Below are positions 1-6,662 of a stretch of DNA of 16,822 nt, one piece after another. The stretch comes from Chloroflexota bacterium (GTDB lineage: Bacteria > Chloroflexota > Anaerolineae > Anaerolineales > Villigracilaceae). The translations under genes were made by a program, and so were the position numbers. The notes beneath the pieces are model-generated. The model was given only the letters and a program-made list of their open reading frames with translations, was not told where the DNA came from and did not search any database. The first letter of the stretch is position 1; each line of letters begins with the position of its first letter. The DNA lies in contig JAPLGV010000207.1 of NCBI GenBank assembly GCA_026389975.1, positions 1 through 16,822 on the forward strand. The letters run 5' to 3'.

Positions 1-862
1 CATTCCGTCGTTGGGTCAGCCAGCTTTGCACAGCGCGTTCCTGGAGGGTCAACAGGGCGTCCGGCGAAAGCAGGCGGGCGGTGTCACGTTCCACAACATA
101 CAGGAGGTGATATCCGGTCTCATCCTGGACAATGGCACTGTACTGGCCGGGCTGGAGGGCATAAGCCGCATCTTCAATGGCCGGGGCGGTAAGATAGCCA
201 CGCGGGAACCAGCCTAACTCGCCTTTTGTCACCGGATCATAACGGGCAGCCAGATCATCGAAATTCCAGCCGGCTTGTAAAAAACCGAGCGCTTGTTGCG
301 CATCATCTGCATTATAGAGCAAAATCTGTTTAACGTGTACCTGCTCGGCAGTGCTGGAGACAGACGCGGCAATCTGGTCGCGCATCCAGGCGGCGGCGAT
401 CTGGCGGCGCAACGCGGACCGGAAATCTGCGTCGGTGTACCCGTGGGCAGATTCCCAGGCCGCCAGCGCATCCGGCCCCCCCACCTGGGCAGCCAGAGCG
501 TCAACCCGACTCTGCACCGTCGCGTCATCCACGACCAAACCGTAGGCAGCCGCGCCCTGCGCCAGAAGCACGGTATCAATCATATCGTTCAAAACAGCCT
601 GGGTGGCCGTCTCCAGGCTGACGGTATTCCCCAGGTTGGCTTGGGCCTGCTGATAACGAGCCAGTTCGACCTCGAATTCAGCAGCAGTAATGTCTTCTCC
701 GTTGACGCTGACCGCCAGTGGGACCGGAGTCTCGGTCGGTGTTGGAATCGGCGTAGGAGTAGGAGTAGGAGCAGGCTCGAGGTCCAGACCACAAGCGGCA
801 AGGGCCAGGGCGAAGAAAAACATTATGGGAGCAAGGAACTTTTTCAGCGTTGGGGGAGTCAT
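1..862 (-). CDS. SurA/PpiC-type peptidyl-prolyl isomerase lipoprotein (3' end cut by window edge)
   Basis: The minus strand reads open from ATG at 862 to the window edge, giving 287 codons without a stop. Residues 1-24 form a lipoprotein signal peptide with lipobox LAAC and the lipidated Cys at 24. A Thr/Pro linker follows (about 30-48), then a SurA_N-like helical region (about 50-170), then a parvulin (PpiC) rotamase domain (about 172-260). The parvulin hallmarks visible are VHVKQILL near 176, a KGELGWFPRG stretch near 213-222, and ETGYHLLYV near 248-256. The family are extracytoplasmic folding factors that isomerise prolyl bonds in secreted proteins; a lipidated form would sit on the outer face of the cytoplasmic membrane. 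Only the far C-terminus is missing. There is no Shine-Dalgarno before the ATG, but a TGGTATAAT extended -10 ends 8 nt upstream, so the mRNA is probably leaderless or nearly so. PrsA-like foldase is the equivalent alternative name. Confidence 0.88.
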   Translation of the reverse strand, partial: MTPPTLKKFLAPIMFFFALALAACGLDLEPAPTPTPTPIPTPTETPVPLAVSVNGEDITAAEFEVELARYQQAQANLGNTVSLETATQAVLNDMIDTVLLAQGAAAYGLVVDDATVQSRVDALAAQVGGPDALAAWESAHGYTDADFRSALRRQIAAAWMRDQIAASVSSTAEQVHVKQILLYNADDAQQALGFLQAGWNFDDLAARYDPVTKGELGWFPRGYLTAPAIEDAAYALQPGQYSAIVQDETGYHLLYVVERDTARLLSPDALLTLQERAVQSWLTQRRN

Positions 863-870
863 TGGTCAGG

Positions 871-879
871 ATTATACCA
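871..879 (-). promoter_or_regulatory. Extended -10 promoter of the PpiC lipoprotein gene
   Basis: Read on the minus strand, TGGTATAAT is a perfect extended -10 (TGnTATAAT). It ends 8 nt before the ATG at 862, which puts the predicted start of transcription at about 862-864. The -35 region falls inside the groEL terminator hairpin and shows no good match, as extended -10 promoters allow. Inferred from sequence only. Confidence 0.6.
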
Positions 880-887
880 ATTAAAAA

Positions 888-917
888 TGTAAGGGCGACC
901 GGCTGGTCGCCCTTACA
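888..917 (-). terminator. Intrinsic terminator of groESL
   Basis: A perfect 13-bp inverted repeat (TGTAAGGGCGACC and its complement) with a 4-nt loop lies 12 nt past the groEL stop. On the minus strand an ATTTTTAA tract follows. It should end the groESL transcript just before the promoter of the next gene. The palindrome is near-symmetric, so it could also act on the other strand. Confidence 0.85.
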
Positions 918-929
918 AGGGTCGGTGGT

Positions 930-2573
930 TTAGTAATCCATTCCGCCGCCGGGGGGCATCATTGGGGCGGATTTTTCTTTTTCGGGGACGTCAGTGATGA
1001 GGCACTCGGTGGTCAGGATCATGGCGGCAATGGAGGCGGCGTTCTCGAGAGCGCCGCGCACGACCTTCAGCGGGTCGATCACACCAGCCTTAAGCATGTC
1101 AGTGTATTCGCCAGTGATGACATTGTAGCCGATGTGTTTGTTGCCCTGTTCCTTGGCGAGGCGGCGGACGTTCTCGATGATGACCGCACCATCTTGACCG
1201 GCGTTCTCGGCCAGTCTGCGGATGGGGGCTTCAAGCGCCTTGCGGACAATGACAACGCCGATGTTTTCATCGTCGCCGGTTATCTTGACCTTGTCGAGAG
1301 CCGCGACAGCGTTGATGAAGACGATTTCACCGCCGGGGACAATGCCTTCTTCAATGGCAGCGCGGGTAGCGGAGAGGGCATCTTCGACGCGGTGTTTCTT
1401 CTCTTTGAGTTCGGTCTCGGTGGCTGCGCCAACACGGATGATGGCAACGCCGCCGGAGAGTTTGGCCAGGCGCTCCTGGAGTTTCTCTTTGTCGTAGTCG
1501 CTGGTACTCTTGTCGATCTCGACGCGGATCTGCTCGATGCGGCCCTTGATCTGGGCTTTGTCGCCCTTGCCGCCGACGATTGTGGTGTTGTCTTTGTCGG
1601 TGACCACTTTCTCGGCCTTGCCGAGGTCTTGCAGGGTGGTGGTTTCGAGCTTGCGGCCGGTCTCTTCGGAGATAACCTGACCACCGGTCAGGGCAGCGAT
1701 GTCTTGCATCATGGCCTTTCGGCGGTCGCCAAAGCCCGGGGCCTTAACGGCCAGCACGTTCAACATGCCGCGCAGTTTGTTCAGCACGAGGGTCGCCAAG
1801 GCTTCGCCGTCAATATCTTCGGCGATGATGACCAGGTCACGCTTGCCAATCTGGACGAGTTTTTCCAGCAGCGGGACGATGTCCTGGGCAGCGGAGATTT
1901 TCTTGTCGTAGATAAGGATGTAAGGCTCAGGGATCACCGCTTCCATGTGTTCTGGGTCGGTGATGAAGTAGGCCGAGATGTAACCGCGGTCGAACTGCAT
2001 ACCTTCGACGTATTCGGTCTCGAATTGCAGGGATTTTGACTCCTCAACGGTGATGACGCCGTCTTTGCCGACTTTGTCCATCACGTCGGCGATCAGTTTG
2101 CCGATTTCGGGGTCAGCGGCGGAGTTGGTGGCGACTGAGGCGATTTCTTCCTTAGTCTCGATCTTTTGGGACATCTTGCGCAGGGCAGCGACGACCGTTT
2201 CCACGCCCTGGCTGATGCCAAGTTTCAGACGCATCGGGTTGGCACCCGCGGCCAGGTTCTTCAAGCCTTCGGTGACGATCGCGTGCGCCAGAACGGTGGA
2301 GGTGGTGGTACCATCACCCGCGATGTCATTGGTTTTGGTGGCGGCTTCCTTAAGAAGCTGCGCGCCCATATTGGCAAAGGGGTCTTCCAGTTCGATTTCC
2401 TTGGCAACCGTCACGCCGTCGTGGGTGATGGTGGGGGAGCCAAACTTGCGATCAAGGGCTACGTTGCGGCCCTTGGGACCGAGGGTGGTGCCAACAGCAT
2501 TGGCGACCACGTCAATACCTTGCTGAAGCCGACGGCGAGCGTCTTCGGAAAAGACGAGTTGTTTTGCAGCCAT
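930..2573 (-). CDS. groEL: 60 kDa chaperonin GroEL
   Basis: GroEL forms the double-ring ATP-driven folding chamber that works with GroES on cytosolic proteins. The 547-residue length is typical. Family hallmarks are visible: PKGRNV near the N-terminus (about 34-39), the nucleotide-binding GDGTTT stretch (about 86-91), the VEDALSATRAAIEEGIVPGGE stretch of the equatorial domain near 400, and a Gly/Met-rich tail ending PPGGGMDY. The start is set by a GGAGGAATAA Shine-Dalgarno before ATG 2573. It lies 24 bp behind groES and shares the CIRCE-controlled promoter upstream of groES. A strong hairpin terminator follows. Nothing in the protein looks broken. The long open frames on the opposite strand are composition shadows. 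Confidence 0.99.
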   Translation of the reverse strand: MAAKQLVFSEDARRRLQQGIDVVANAVGTTLGPKGRNVALDRKFGSPTITHDGVTVAKEIELEDPFANMGAQLLKEAATKTNDIAGDGTTTSTVLAHAIVTEGLKNLAAGANPMRLKLGISQGVETVVAALRKMSQKIETKEEIASVATNSAADPEIGKLIADVMDKVGKDGVITVEESKSLQFETEYVEGMQFDRGYISAYFITDPEHMEAVIPEPYILIYDKKISAAQDIVPLLEKLVQIGKRDLVIIAEDIDGEALATLVLNKLRGMLNVLAVKAPGFGDRRKAMMQDIAALTGGQVISEETGRKLETTTLQDLGKAEKVVTDKDNTTIVGGKGDKAQIKGRIEQIRVEIDKSTSDYDKEKLQERLAKLSGGVAIIRVGAATETELKEKKHRVEDALSATRAAIEEGIVPGGEIVFINAVAALDKVKITGDDENIGVVIVRKALEAPIRRLAENAGQDGAVIIENVRRLAKEQGNKHIGYNVITGEYTDMLKAGVIDPLKVVRGALENAASIAAMILTTECLITDVPEKEKSAPMMPPGGGMDY

Positions 2574-2597
2574 AATTTATTCCTCCAATCAGATTAA

Positions 2598-2894
2598 TTA
2601 CTTCTTAACGATGGCGAGGATGTCACTCTCGCGCAGGATGAGCAGTTTTTTGCCATCCACTTTGATTTCCGTGCCGGAATACTTGGCGTACAAGACTTTG
2701 TCGCCGACGGCTACGTCCATGGCGATACGCTTTCCATCTTCGTCGCGGTCGCCAGGGCCGATTGCCAGAATGTTGCCCTCTTGGGGTTTTTCTTTGGCCG
2801 TTTCGGGGAGCGCGATGCCGCCCTTGGTGATGTCTTCCTGTTCGATGGGATCTATCACCACACGACTTCCCAAAGGTTTGAGATTAAGTTTCAT
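2598..2894 (-). CDS. groES: Co-chaperonin GroES
   Basis: GroES is the heptameric lid of the GroEL chamber. The 98-residue product matches the family throughout: N-terminal LKPLGSRVVIDPI, the mobile loop ending GGIALPETAKEKPQ (about 25-39), GDKVLYAKYSGTEIK (about 64-78) and the C-terminal LILRESDILAI. An AGGAGG Shine-Dalgarno sits 6 nt before ATG 2894. It is the first gene of the groESL operon, behind a sigma70-like promoter and a perfect CIRCE element. Confidence 0.99.
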   Translation of the reverse strand: MKLNLKPLGSRVVIDPIEQEDITKGGIALPETAKEKPQEGNILAIGPGDRDEDGKRIAMDVAVGDKVLYAKYSGTEIKVDGKKLLILRESDILAIVKK

Positions 2895-2927
2895 ATATGC
2901 CTCCTGAAATAGTGGATTACATCCAAG

Positions 2928-2954
2928 TTAGCACTCCAGCATGCTGAGTGCTAA
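2928..2954. promoter_or_regulatory. CIRCE operator (HrcA binding site)
   Basis: TTAGCACTC, a 9-nt spacer, then GAGTGCTAA: both arms match the CIRCE consensus exactly. It lies between the groES promoter and the groES start, beginning about 5 nt downstream of the -10 box, so bound HrcA would cover the transcription start. CIRCE is the known site of the HrcA heat-shock repressor. hrcA itself is not in this window. Confidence 0.97.
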
Positions 2955-2959
2955 TTGTT

Positions 2960-2988
2960 ATCATACAAGACTTCTGGATTGTCGTCAA
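2960..2988 (-). promoter_or_regulatory. groESL sigma70-like promoter
   Basis: On the minus strand TTGACG (2988-2983), a 17-nt spacer and TATGAT (2965-2960) make a near-consensus housekeeping promoter. The CIRCE operator starts right behind it. This predicts repression by HrcA in normal growth and release on heat shock, without a dedicated heat-shock sigma factor. Confidence 0.85.
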
Positions 2989-3055
2989 GAGTGCGTTGTG
3001 ATGTTTAACAAAACTCTGATATTCCCCCGCTCCGGACCGGACCCTTTACGTACCC

Positions 3056-4507
3056 TTACGGCCGCGGCGTGTACCCCGGCATCGGCGTGGTGATGATCGT
3101 GGAGGCCGGCGTAGTAACCGGCGTTGGCGTCTGTGTCTGTGCCGCGAGTACGTTGGCACAGATGGACAGGCCATCTGCAGCATTGCCCAAGATGATCTGG
3201 TCAGTACTATAGGTCTGGATGAGTAGCGTCAGCACCCTCACCGCCGCATCACAGTAACTGGGCTTCTGAGGAGAAAAAGCCGCCAGCACAGAGCCATAGT
3301 CAAGATAATAAATAGCACTTCTTGGCGAAAGCTGAAGAGGGATGACAGTAACGCCCTCATCACCCGCCGGGCAGCCATTGCGTGCCAGGCAAGATCCTTC
3401 TGGTGTGCAGCCATCCACAGCACATTGCAGAGCGAAGATAGCCGTTTCAAAATTACGTCCGCTTTTATAAATACCGCCTAATTGCCCGTAAAGGTCGGCG
3501 TTCGTTGGATCCAGTGCGACAGCTTTTTGGGCATTCCGGGCGGCGGCGAAGAATTCGCCCTGCTGGACATATGTTTTGGCAATGGCGAGATAAGGCGAAG
3601 GGTCGAGGATATTTTTTTGTTCATTCAAGCGGACCGCCTTGGCATAGCTCTCCAAAGCCTGGTTGTAGAGTTCCGTCTGCTGGGACCCCTTGGGACTGTT
3701 ATTAGCAAGTGTGCGGTAATTGTGCCCGATGGAAATATACAGGAATGTCAGATTCGGATTAATCGTCAGTGCTTGCTGGTATTCTTCGATTGCCTGGCGG
3801 TAATACTTGATAGATTCAAGATAATAACCATAAACCCGATGAACATCCATCACCTGCGGGCCAAGTTGGAGCGCGCTTTGGATATACTGCTCGGCCTGTG
3901 TCCATTTCTGCTCGTCTATGAGGATTTCTGCATAGAAGGCCAAGGCCAGCGGATTCTGGCTGTTCAACGAGATGGCACGCAATGCCTCCTGATCGGCTTC
4001 AATGATAAGTTTGGCGGCCATCTTGCCCCCGGTCCGCAAGGCATCCAAATTTGGATCGGCGTTCCAGTCCAGAACAAAGGCGCGGATGGCAAGAACATTG
4101 CTATCATCAGGCGCGAGGGCTTTTGCCTGGTCTGCAGATTGCTGCGCCTCGGTCAGCCGGGTCAGGCGGTCGGTGTCATTGGAAAGCAAACGCGAGGAAT
4201 AGGCCTGGATGCGCGCCAGTTCGGCCAGAGCTTCAGCATTATTCGGATCCACCCTTGTGGCTTCCTGATAAGCAGTGATGGCGGCGGGCAAGTCACCGGC
4301 GTTAAACGAGGCTTCCCCTTCCAGTACCCAGGAATTGATCGTCCGCGTAGAAGTCGGGGTCGGGTCGAAGGGGTTGCGGATCTCGCCTGTAGTCAGCCGT
4401 ATAACAATCCAGACCCCGGCCAGGATAAACAAGGCCAGGGCAAACAGGCGATACAGGTTCGAGGTCCGGCGCTGATAAAATAGGGCGCGGCGGCGGTTCA
4501 CTTTCAT
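3056..4507 (-). CDS. Membrane-anchored TPR protein, downstream paralog
   Basis: The product has 483 residues. A basic N-terminus precedes one membrane segment (about 19-37), so the rest should face outside. Tetratricopeptide repeats run from about 57 to 360; examples are the NAGDLPAAITAYQEATRVDPNN and YRQAIEEYQQALTINPN repeats. A C-terminal domain with Cys419 and Cys450 and a Thr/Pro tail follow. An insert at about 362-380 adds four cysteines (362, 367, 373, 379). The start chosen is the ATG that overlaps the upstream stop (ATGA); an in-frame ATG 63 nt earlier lies inside the upstream gene. There is no Shine-Dalgarno, so translation probably depends on coupling to the upstream gene. TPRs bind other proteins; the partner is unknown. 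No clear terminator separates it from the groESL promoter. Confidence 0.85.
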   Translation of the reverse strand: MKVNRRRALFYQRRTSNLYRLFALALFILAGVWIVIRLTTGEIRNPFDPTPTSTRTINSWVLEGEASFNAGDLPAAITAYQEATRVDPNNAEALAELARIQAYSSRLLSNDTDRLTRLTEAQQSADQAKALAPDDSNVLAIRAFVLDWNADPNLDALRTGGKMAAKLIIEADQEALRAISLNSQNPLALAFYAEILIDEQKWTQAEQYIQSALQLGPQVMDVHRVYGYYLESIKYYRQAIEEYQQALTINPNLTFLYISIGHNYRTLANNSPKGSQQTELYNQALESYAKAVRLNEQKNILDPSPYLAIAKTYVQQGEFFAAARNAQKAVALDPTNADLYGQLGGIYKSGRNFETAIFALQCAVDGCTPEGSCLARNGCPAGDEGVTVIPLQLSPRSAIYYLDYGSVLAAFSPQKPSYCDAAVRVLTLLIQTYSTDQIILGNAADGLSICANVLAAQTQTPTPVTTPASTIITTPMPGYTPRP

Positions 4508-5769
4508 GGGGTTGGGGATTGCTGGCTGGCGGGGGTGGCAGTTGGCGCTGTCTGCGTACCGTCTCCGCATATGCTGATGGCATATTGCGAGTTGCCTACT
4601 GCAAATTCATCTGAAGGAAGCGCTGCCATGATCTGCTGGGTGAGTGAAAGCATATCTCCACAGCGTTCCATCAACGCAAGGAGTATCGCATAGGTATAGT
4701 AATAGCGCGAGACCCAGGCATCGCCGCTGATGGGCAGAGGCACTATTGTTTGCCCATCTTCACTCAGACCGCCATGGATTGCGAGTGAAAACTGCTTATC
4801 AGCGCCCACCCAATCATTAATTTTAAAGAGCATATACCCCCAGTTACCGCGCAGATAAGGATCGGTAGGACCGTTCGCAACCGCGCTCTCAGCGAACTGG
4901 GCGGCCTTGGCAAATTCGCCAATAGAAGCCAGGGCACGCGAACTGTACAGGGAGGGACGGGTATCGGAAGGGTTATAAGTATTGGCAAGCATGTATTGCT
5001 GAAGAGCCGAGTCAATCACGCCCAGCCCCTTATAGGTCACACCAAGTTCCAGGTGGATTTCCGAAATATTGGGGTTAATCTGTATGGCAAGCAGATATTC
5101 CTGGATGGCTTGTTCGCCGTTATCGGTGATCTGGAGGATATATGCACGCGCCCAGTGCGCTTCCAGGCTGTTGGGGGCCAATGTAACAGCGGCTTGAGAT
5201 GCTTCAATGGCAACCGTGATCGGGTCAACATATGGGCCGGCGTTATTTTCGTGCATCTTGCCGTACAAGAAAGCCTTGTAAGCCTGGATGAACCCGTTGG
5301 TGGGATCCAGTCGCAGAGCTTCCTTCAAAGAATTGTCTGCCGTAACATAGTCCCCCATCAGAGTCAACGCCCAGGCGCGCACGGCTTGCGCCATCGAGTT
5401 GTTGGGATTGAGCAGCAAAGAGTTTTCGGCATTGACCAGCGCCTCGTCATACTTCCCGGCAAAAACCTGGACGCGCGCCAGGGCAATATAGATTGACGGG
5501 TCATCCGGTTTGATGCGGATCGCTTCCATATAGGTATCAATTGCTTGAAGTAATTTCCCTTCAGCAAACAAGTTCTCCGCATCCGTGACGTAAGACTCCG
5601 GGTCGCGGGTGGACGTCAAAGTCGCCATGAACGGGGTCTGCGCCGTTGGCAAAATGAACCGATCAACGTAAGTGACAATGGCAATAAGAATCACCACCAC
5701 AACAACCAAGAACCAATTGACGCGCGAGCGCCGCGGGCGCATGCTCCATTTCGAACCTCGCAGATACAT
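4504..5769 (-). CDS. Membrane-anchored TPR protein, upstream paralog
   Basis: The product has 421 residues. A basic start with RPRRSR is followed by a hydrophobic anchor (about 18-40), which predicts a signal anchor with the bulk outside the membrane. TPR units fill about 57-330; examples are GKLLQAIDTYMEAIRIKPDD, GKYDEALVNAENSLLLNPNN and GEQAIQEYLLAIQINPN. The C-terminal domain shares its layout with the downstream gene: a VPLPI strand, a Tyr-rich helix, Cys370, Cys401 and a Thr/Pro tail. The two genes therefore look like a tandem duplication that has diverged. ATG 5769 lies exactly 6 nt past a TAAGAT -10 box, so the mRNA is probably leaderless; a second in-frame ATG at 5742 is possible. Function is unknown beyond likely protein-protein binding. 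Confidence 0.83.
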   Translation of the reverse strand: MYLRGSKWSMRPRRSRVNWFLVVVVVILIAIVTYVDRFILPTAQTPFMATLTSTRDPESYVTDAENLFAEGKLLQAIDTYMEAIRIKPDDPSIYIALARVQVFAGKYDEALVNAENSLLLNPNNSMAQAVRAWALTLMGDYVTADNSLKEALRLDPTNGFIQAYKAFLYGKMHENNAGPYVDPITVAIEASQAAVTLAPNSLEAHWARAYILQITDNGEQAIQEYLLAIQINPNISEIHLELGVTYKGLGVIDSALQQYMLANTYNPSDTRPSLYSSRALASIGEFAKAAQFAESAVANGPTDPYLRGNWGYMLFKINDWVGADKQFSLAIHGGLSEDGQTIVPLPISGDAWVSRYYYTYAILLALMERCGDMLSLTQQIMAALPSDEFAVGNSQYAISICGDGTQTAPTATPASQQSPTP

Positions 5770-5775
5770 ATAATC

Positions 5776-5805
5776 ATCTTACCATCCTATACAAATGGGC
5801 GTCAA
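5776..5805 (-). promoter_or_regulatory. Promoter of the TPR gene pair (leaderless)
   Basis: On the minus strand TTGACG (5805-5800), an 18-nt spacer and TAAGAT (5781-5776). Six bases separate the -10 from ATG 5769, so the predicted +1 is the A of the start codon. No Shine-Dalgarno is placed to serve this ATG. Confidence 0.65.
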
Positions 5806-5820
5806 TCCCCGCCAAGCCTC

Positions 5821-5849
5821 TTGTCAGACAATCCGCTTGCGTTTAGAAT
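5821..5849 (+). promoter_or_regulatory. Promoter of trmD (leaderless)
   Basis: TTGTCA (5821-5826), a 17-nt spacer and TAGAAT (5844-5849). Six bases separate the -10 from the trmD ATG at 5856, so the predicted +1 is the A of the start codon. There is no Shine-Dalgarno. The -35 boxes of this and the opposing promoter are only 15 bp apart. Confidence 0.68.
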
Positions 5850-5855
5850 AAGTAC

Positions 5856-6662
5856 ATGGAGTTTGACGTATTCACGCTACTCCCAGAAGTTTTCCTCCCC
5901 TATCTCAATAGTAGTATTTTGCATCGTGCCCGCCAGCGCGGGTTGATTGACGTACGCATTCACAACATCCGCGACTGGGCCGCAGACAAACACCATGTCA
6001 CTGACGACGAACCGTACGGCGGCGGTGGTGGAATGGTGATGAAAGTCGAACCGGTCTTCGCCGCCGTCGAAAGCGTGCTCGGACCCTTCCCCTGCGGGGA
6101 TGATATCGACAGGCTCACACTGTCCCGGTGTCCTACCGGGAGGGCAACGCCGGAAGCCTGCTGCCCGGTCATTTTGCTCACCCCCCAGGGACGCGTCTTC
6201 AGCCAAAAAATAGCAATGGAATTAGTCCAGCACCCGCGCCTGGCCCTGATCTGTGGCCGCTATGAAGGCGTGGATGAGCGCATCCGCGAACACCTGGTCA
6301 CGGACGAAATCTCCATCGGCGATTACGTTCTGACCGGCGGCGAGCTCCCGGCACTCATCCTGATCGATGCCATTTCCCGTCTCATCCCCGGCGTACTCGG
6401 TGATCCTGACGGCGCGATGGACGACTCACACGCTGCCGGTCTGCTCGAATACCCGCACTACACCCGTCCACCCGAATATCGCGGCTGGGGTGTGCCCGAA
6501 ATCCTGCTCTCTGGCGACCATGCAAAAATCGAAAAGTGGCGCCGCGAGCAATCCCTGCGCCGGACGCTCAAGCGCCGCCTCGATTTGCTGGAAAGTGCTC
6601 CACTAAGTGAAACAGACCGCAAGGTTCTCAAAAAAATCCAAGAAGAAGGAGAAAACTCATGA
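5856..6662 (+). CDS. trmD: tRNA (guanine37-N1)-methyltransferase TrmD
   Basis: TrmD methylates G37 of tRNAs with S-adenosylmethionine and so prevents +1 frameshifting. Family motifs are in order: FDVFTLLPEVF at the N-terminus, HHVTDDEPYGGGGGMVMKVEP (about 46-66), LLTPQGR (107-113), ICGRYEGVDERI (132-143), SIGDYVLTGGELP (153-165) and DDSHAAGLLEYPHYTRP (189-205). The last holds the probable catalytic Asp190; the GRYEGVD and SIGDYVLTGGE stretches form the SAM-binding trefoil knot. At 268 residues it is slightly long because of an insert at about 80-103 carrying four cysteines. Its usual ribosomal neighbours (rpsP, rimM, rplS) are absent here. The stop overlaps the next start as ATGA. Confidence 0.97.
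   Translation: MEFDVFTLLPEVFLPYLNSSILHRARQRGLIDVRIHNIRDWAADKHHVTDDEPYGGGGGMVMKVEPVFAAVESVLGPFPCGDDIDRLTLSRCPTGRATPEACCPVILLTPQGRVFSQKIAMELVQHPRLALICGRYEGVDERIREHLVTDEISIGDYVLTGGELPALILIDAISRLIPGVLGDPDGAMDDSHAAGLLEYPHYTRPPEYRGWGVPEILLSGDHAKIEKWRREQSLRRTLKRRLDLLESAPLSETDRKVLKKIQEEGENS
6123..6141. repeat. Short palindrome inside the trmD insertion
   Basis: TCCCGGT, a 5-nt spacer and ACCGGGA form a perfect 7-bp inverted repeat within the stretch of trmD (6093-6164) that encodes residues not expected from the family alignment. This may mark a small palindromic element inserted in frame, or simply a hairpin in the mRNA. Confidence 0.5.

Noticed and set aside
229..892. Several short open frames on both strands at 229-892
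   Set aside because: They overlap the partial PpiC lipoprotein frame, which shows a signal peptide and a full parvulin pattern.
1134..2039. Open frame of 301 codons on the plus strand inside groEL
   Set aside because: It is antisense to an unmistakable groEL and its low-complexity Asp/Ala/Gly-rich product mirrors GroEL codon bias.
3482..4483. Open frame of 333 codons on the plus strand inside the TPR gene
   Set aside because: Antisense to a coherent TPR protein; no recognisable domain or ribosome site.
4508..4570. Earlier ATG (4570) for the downstream TPR gene
   Set aside because: It would lie 63 nt inside the upstream gene and put a long polar, Pro-rich stretch before the anchor; the ATGA overlap at 4507 is better.
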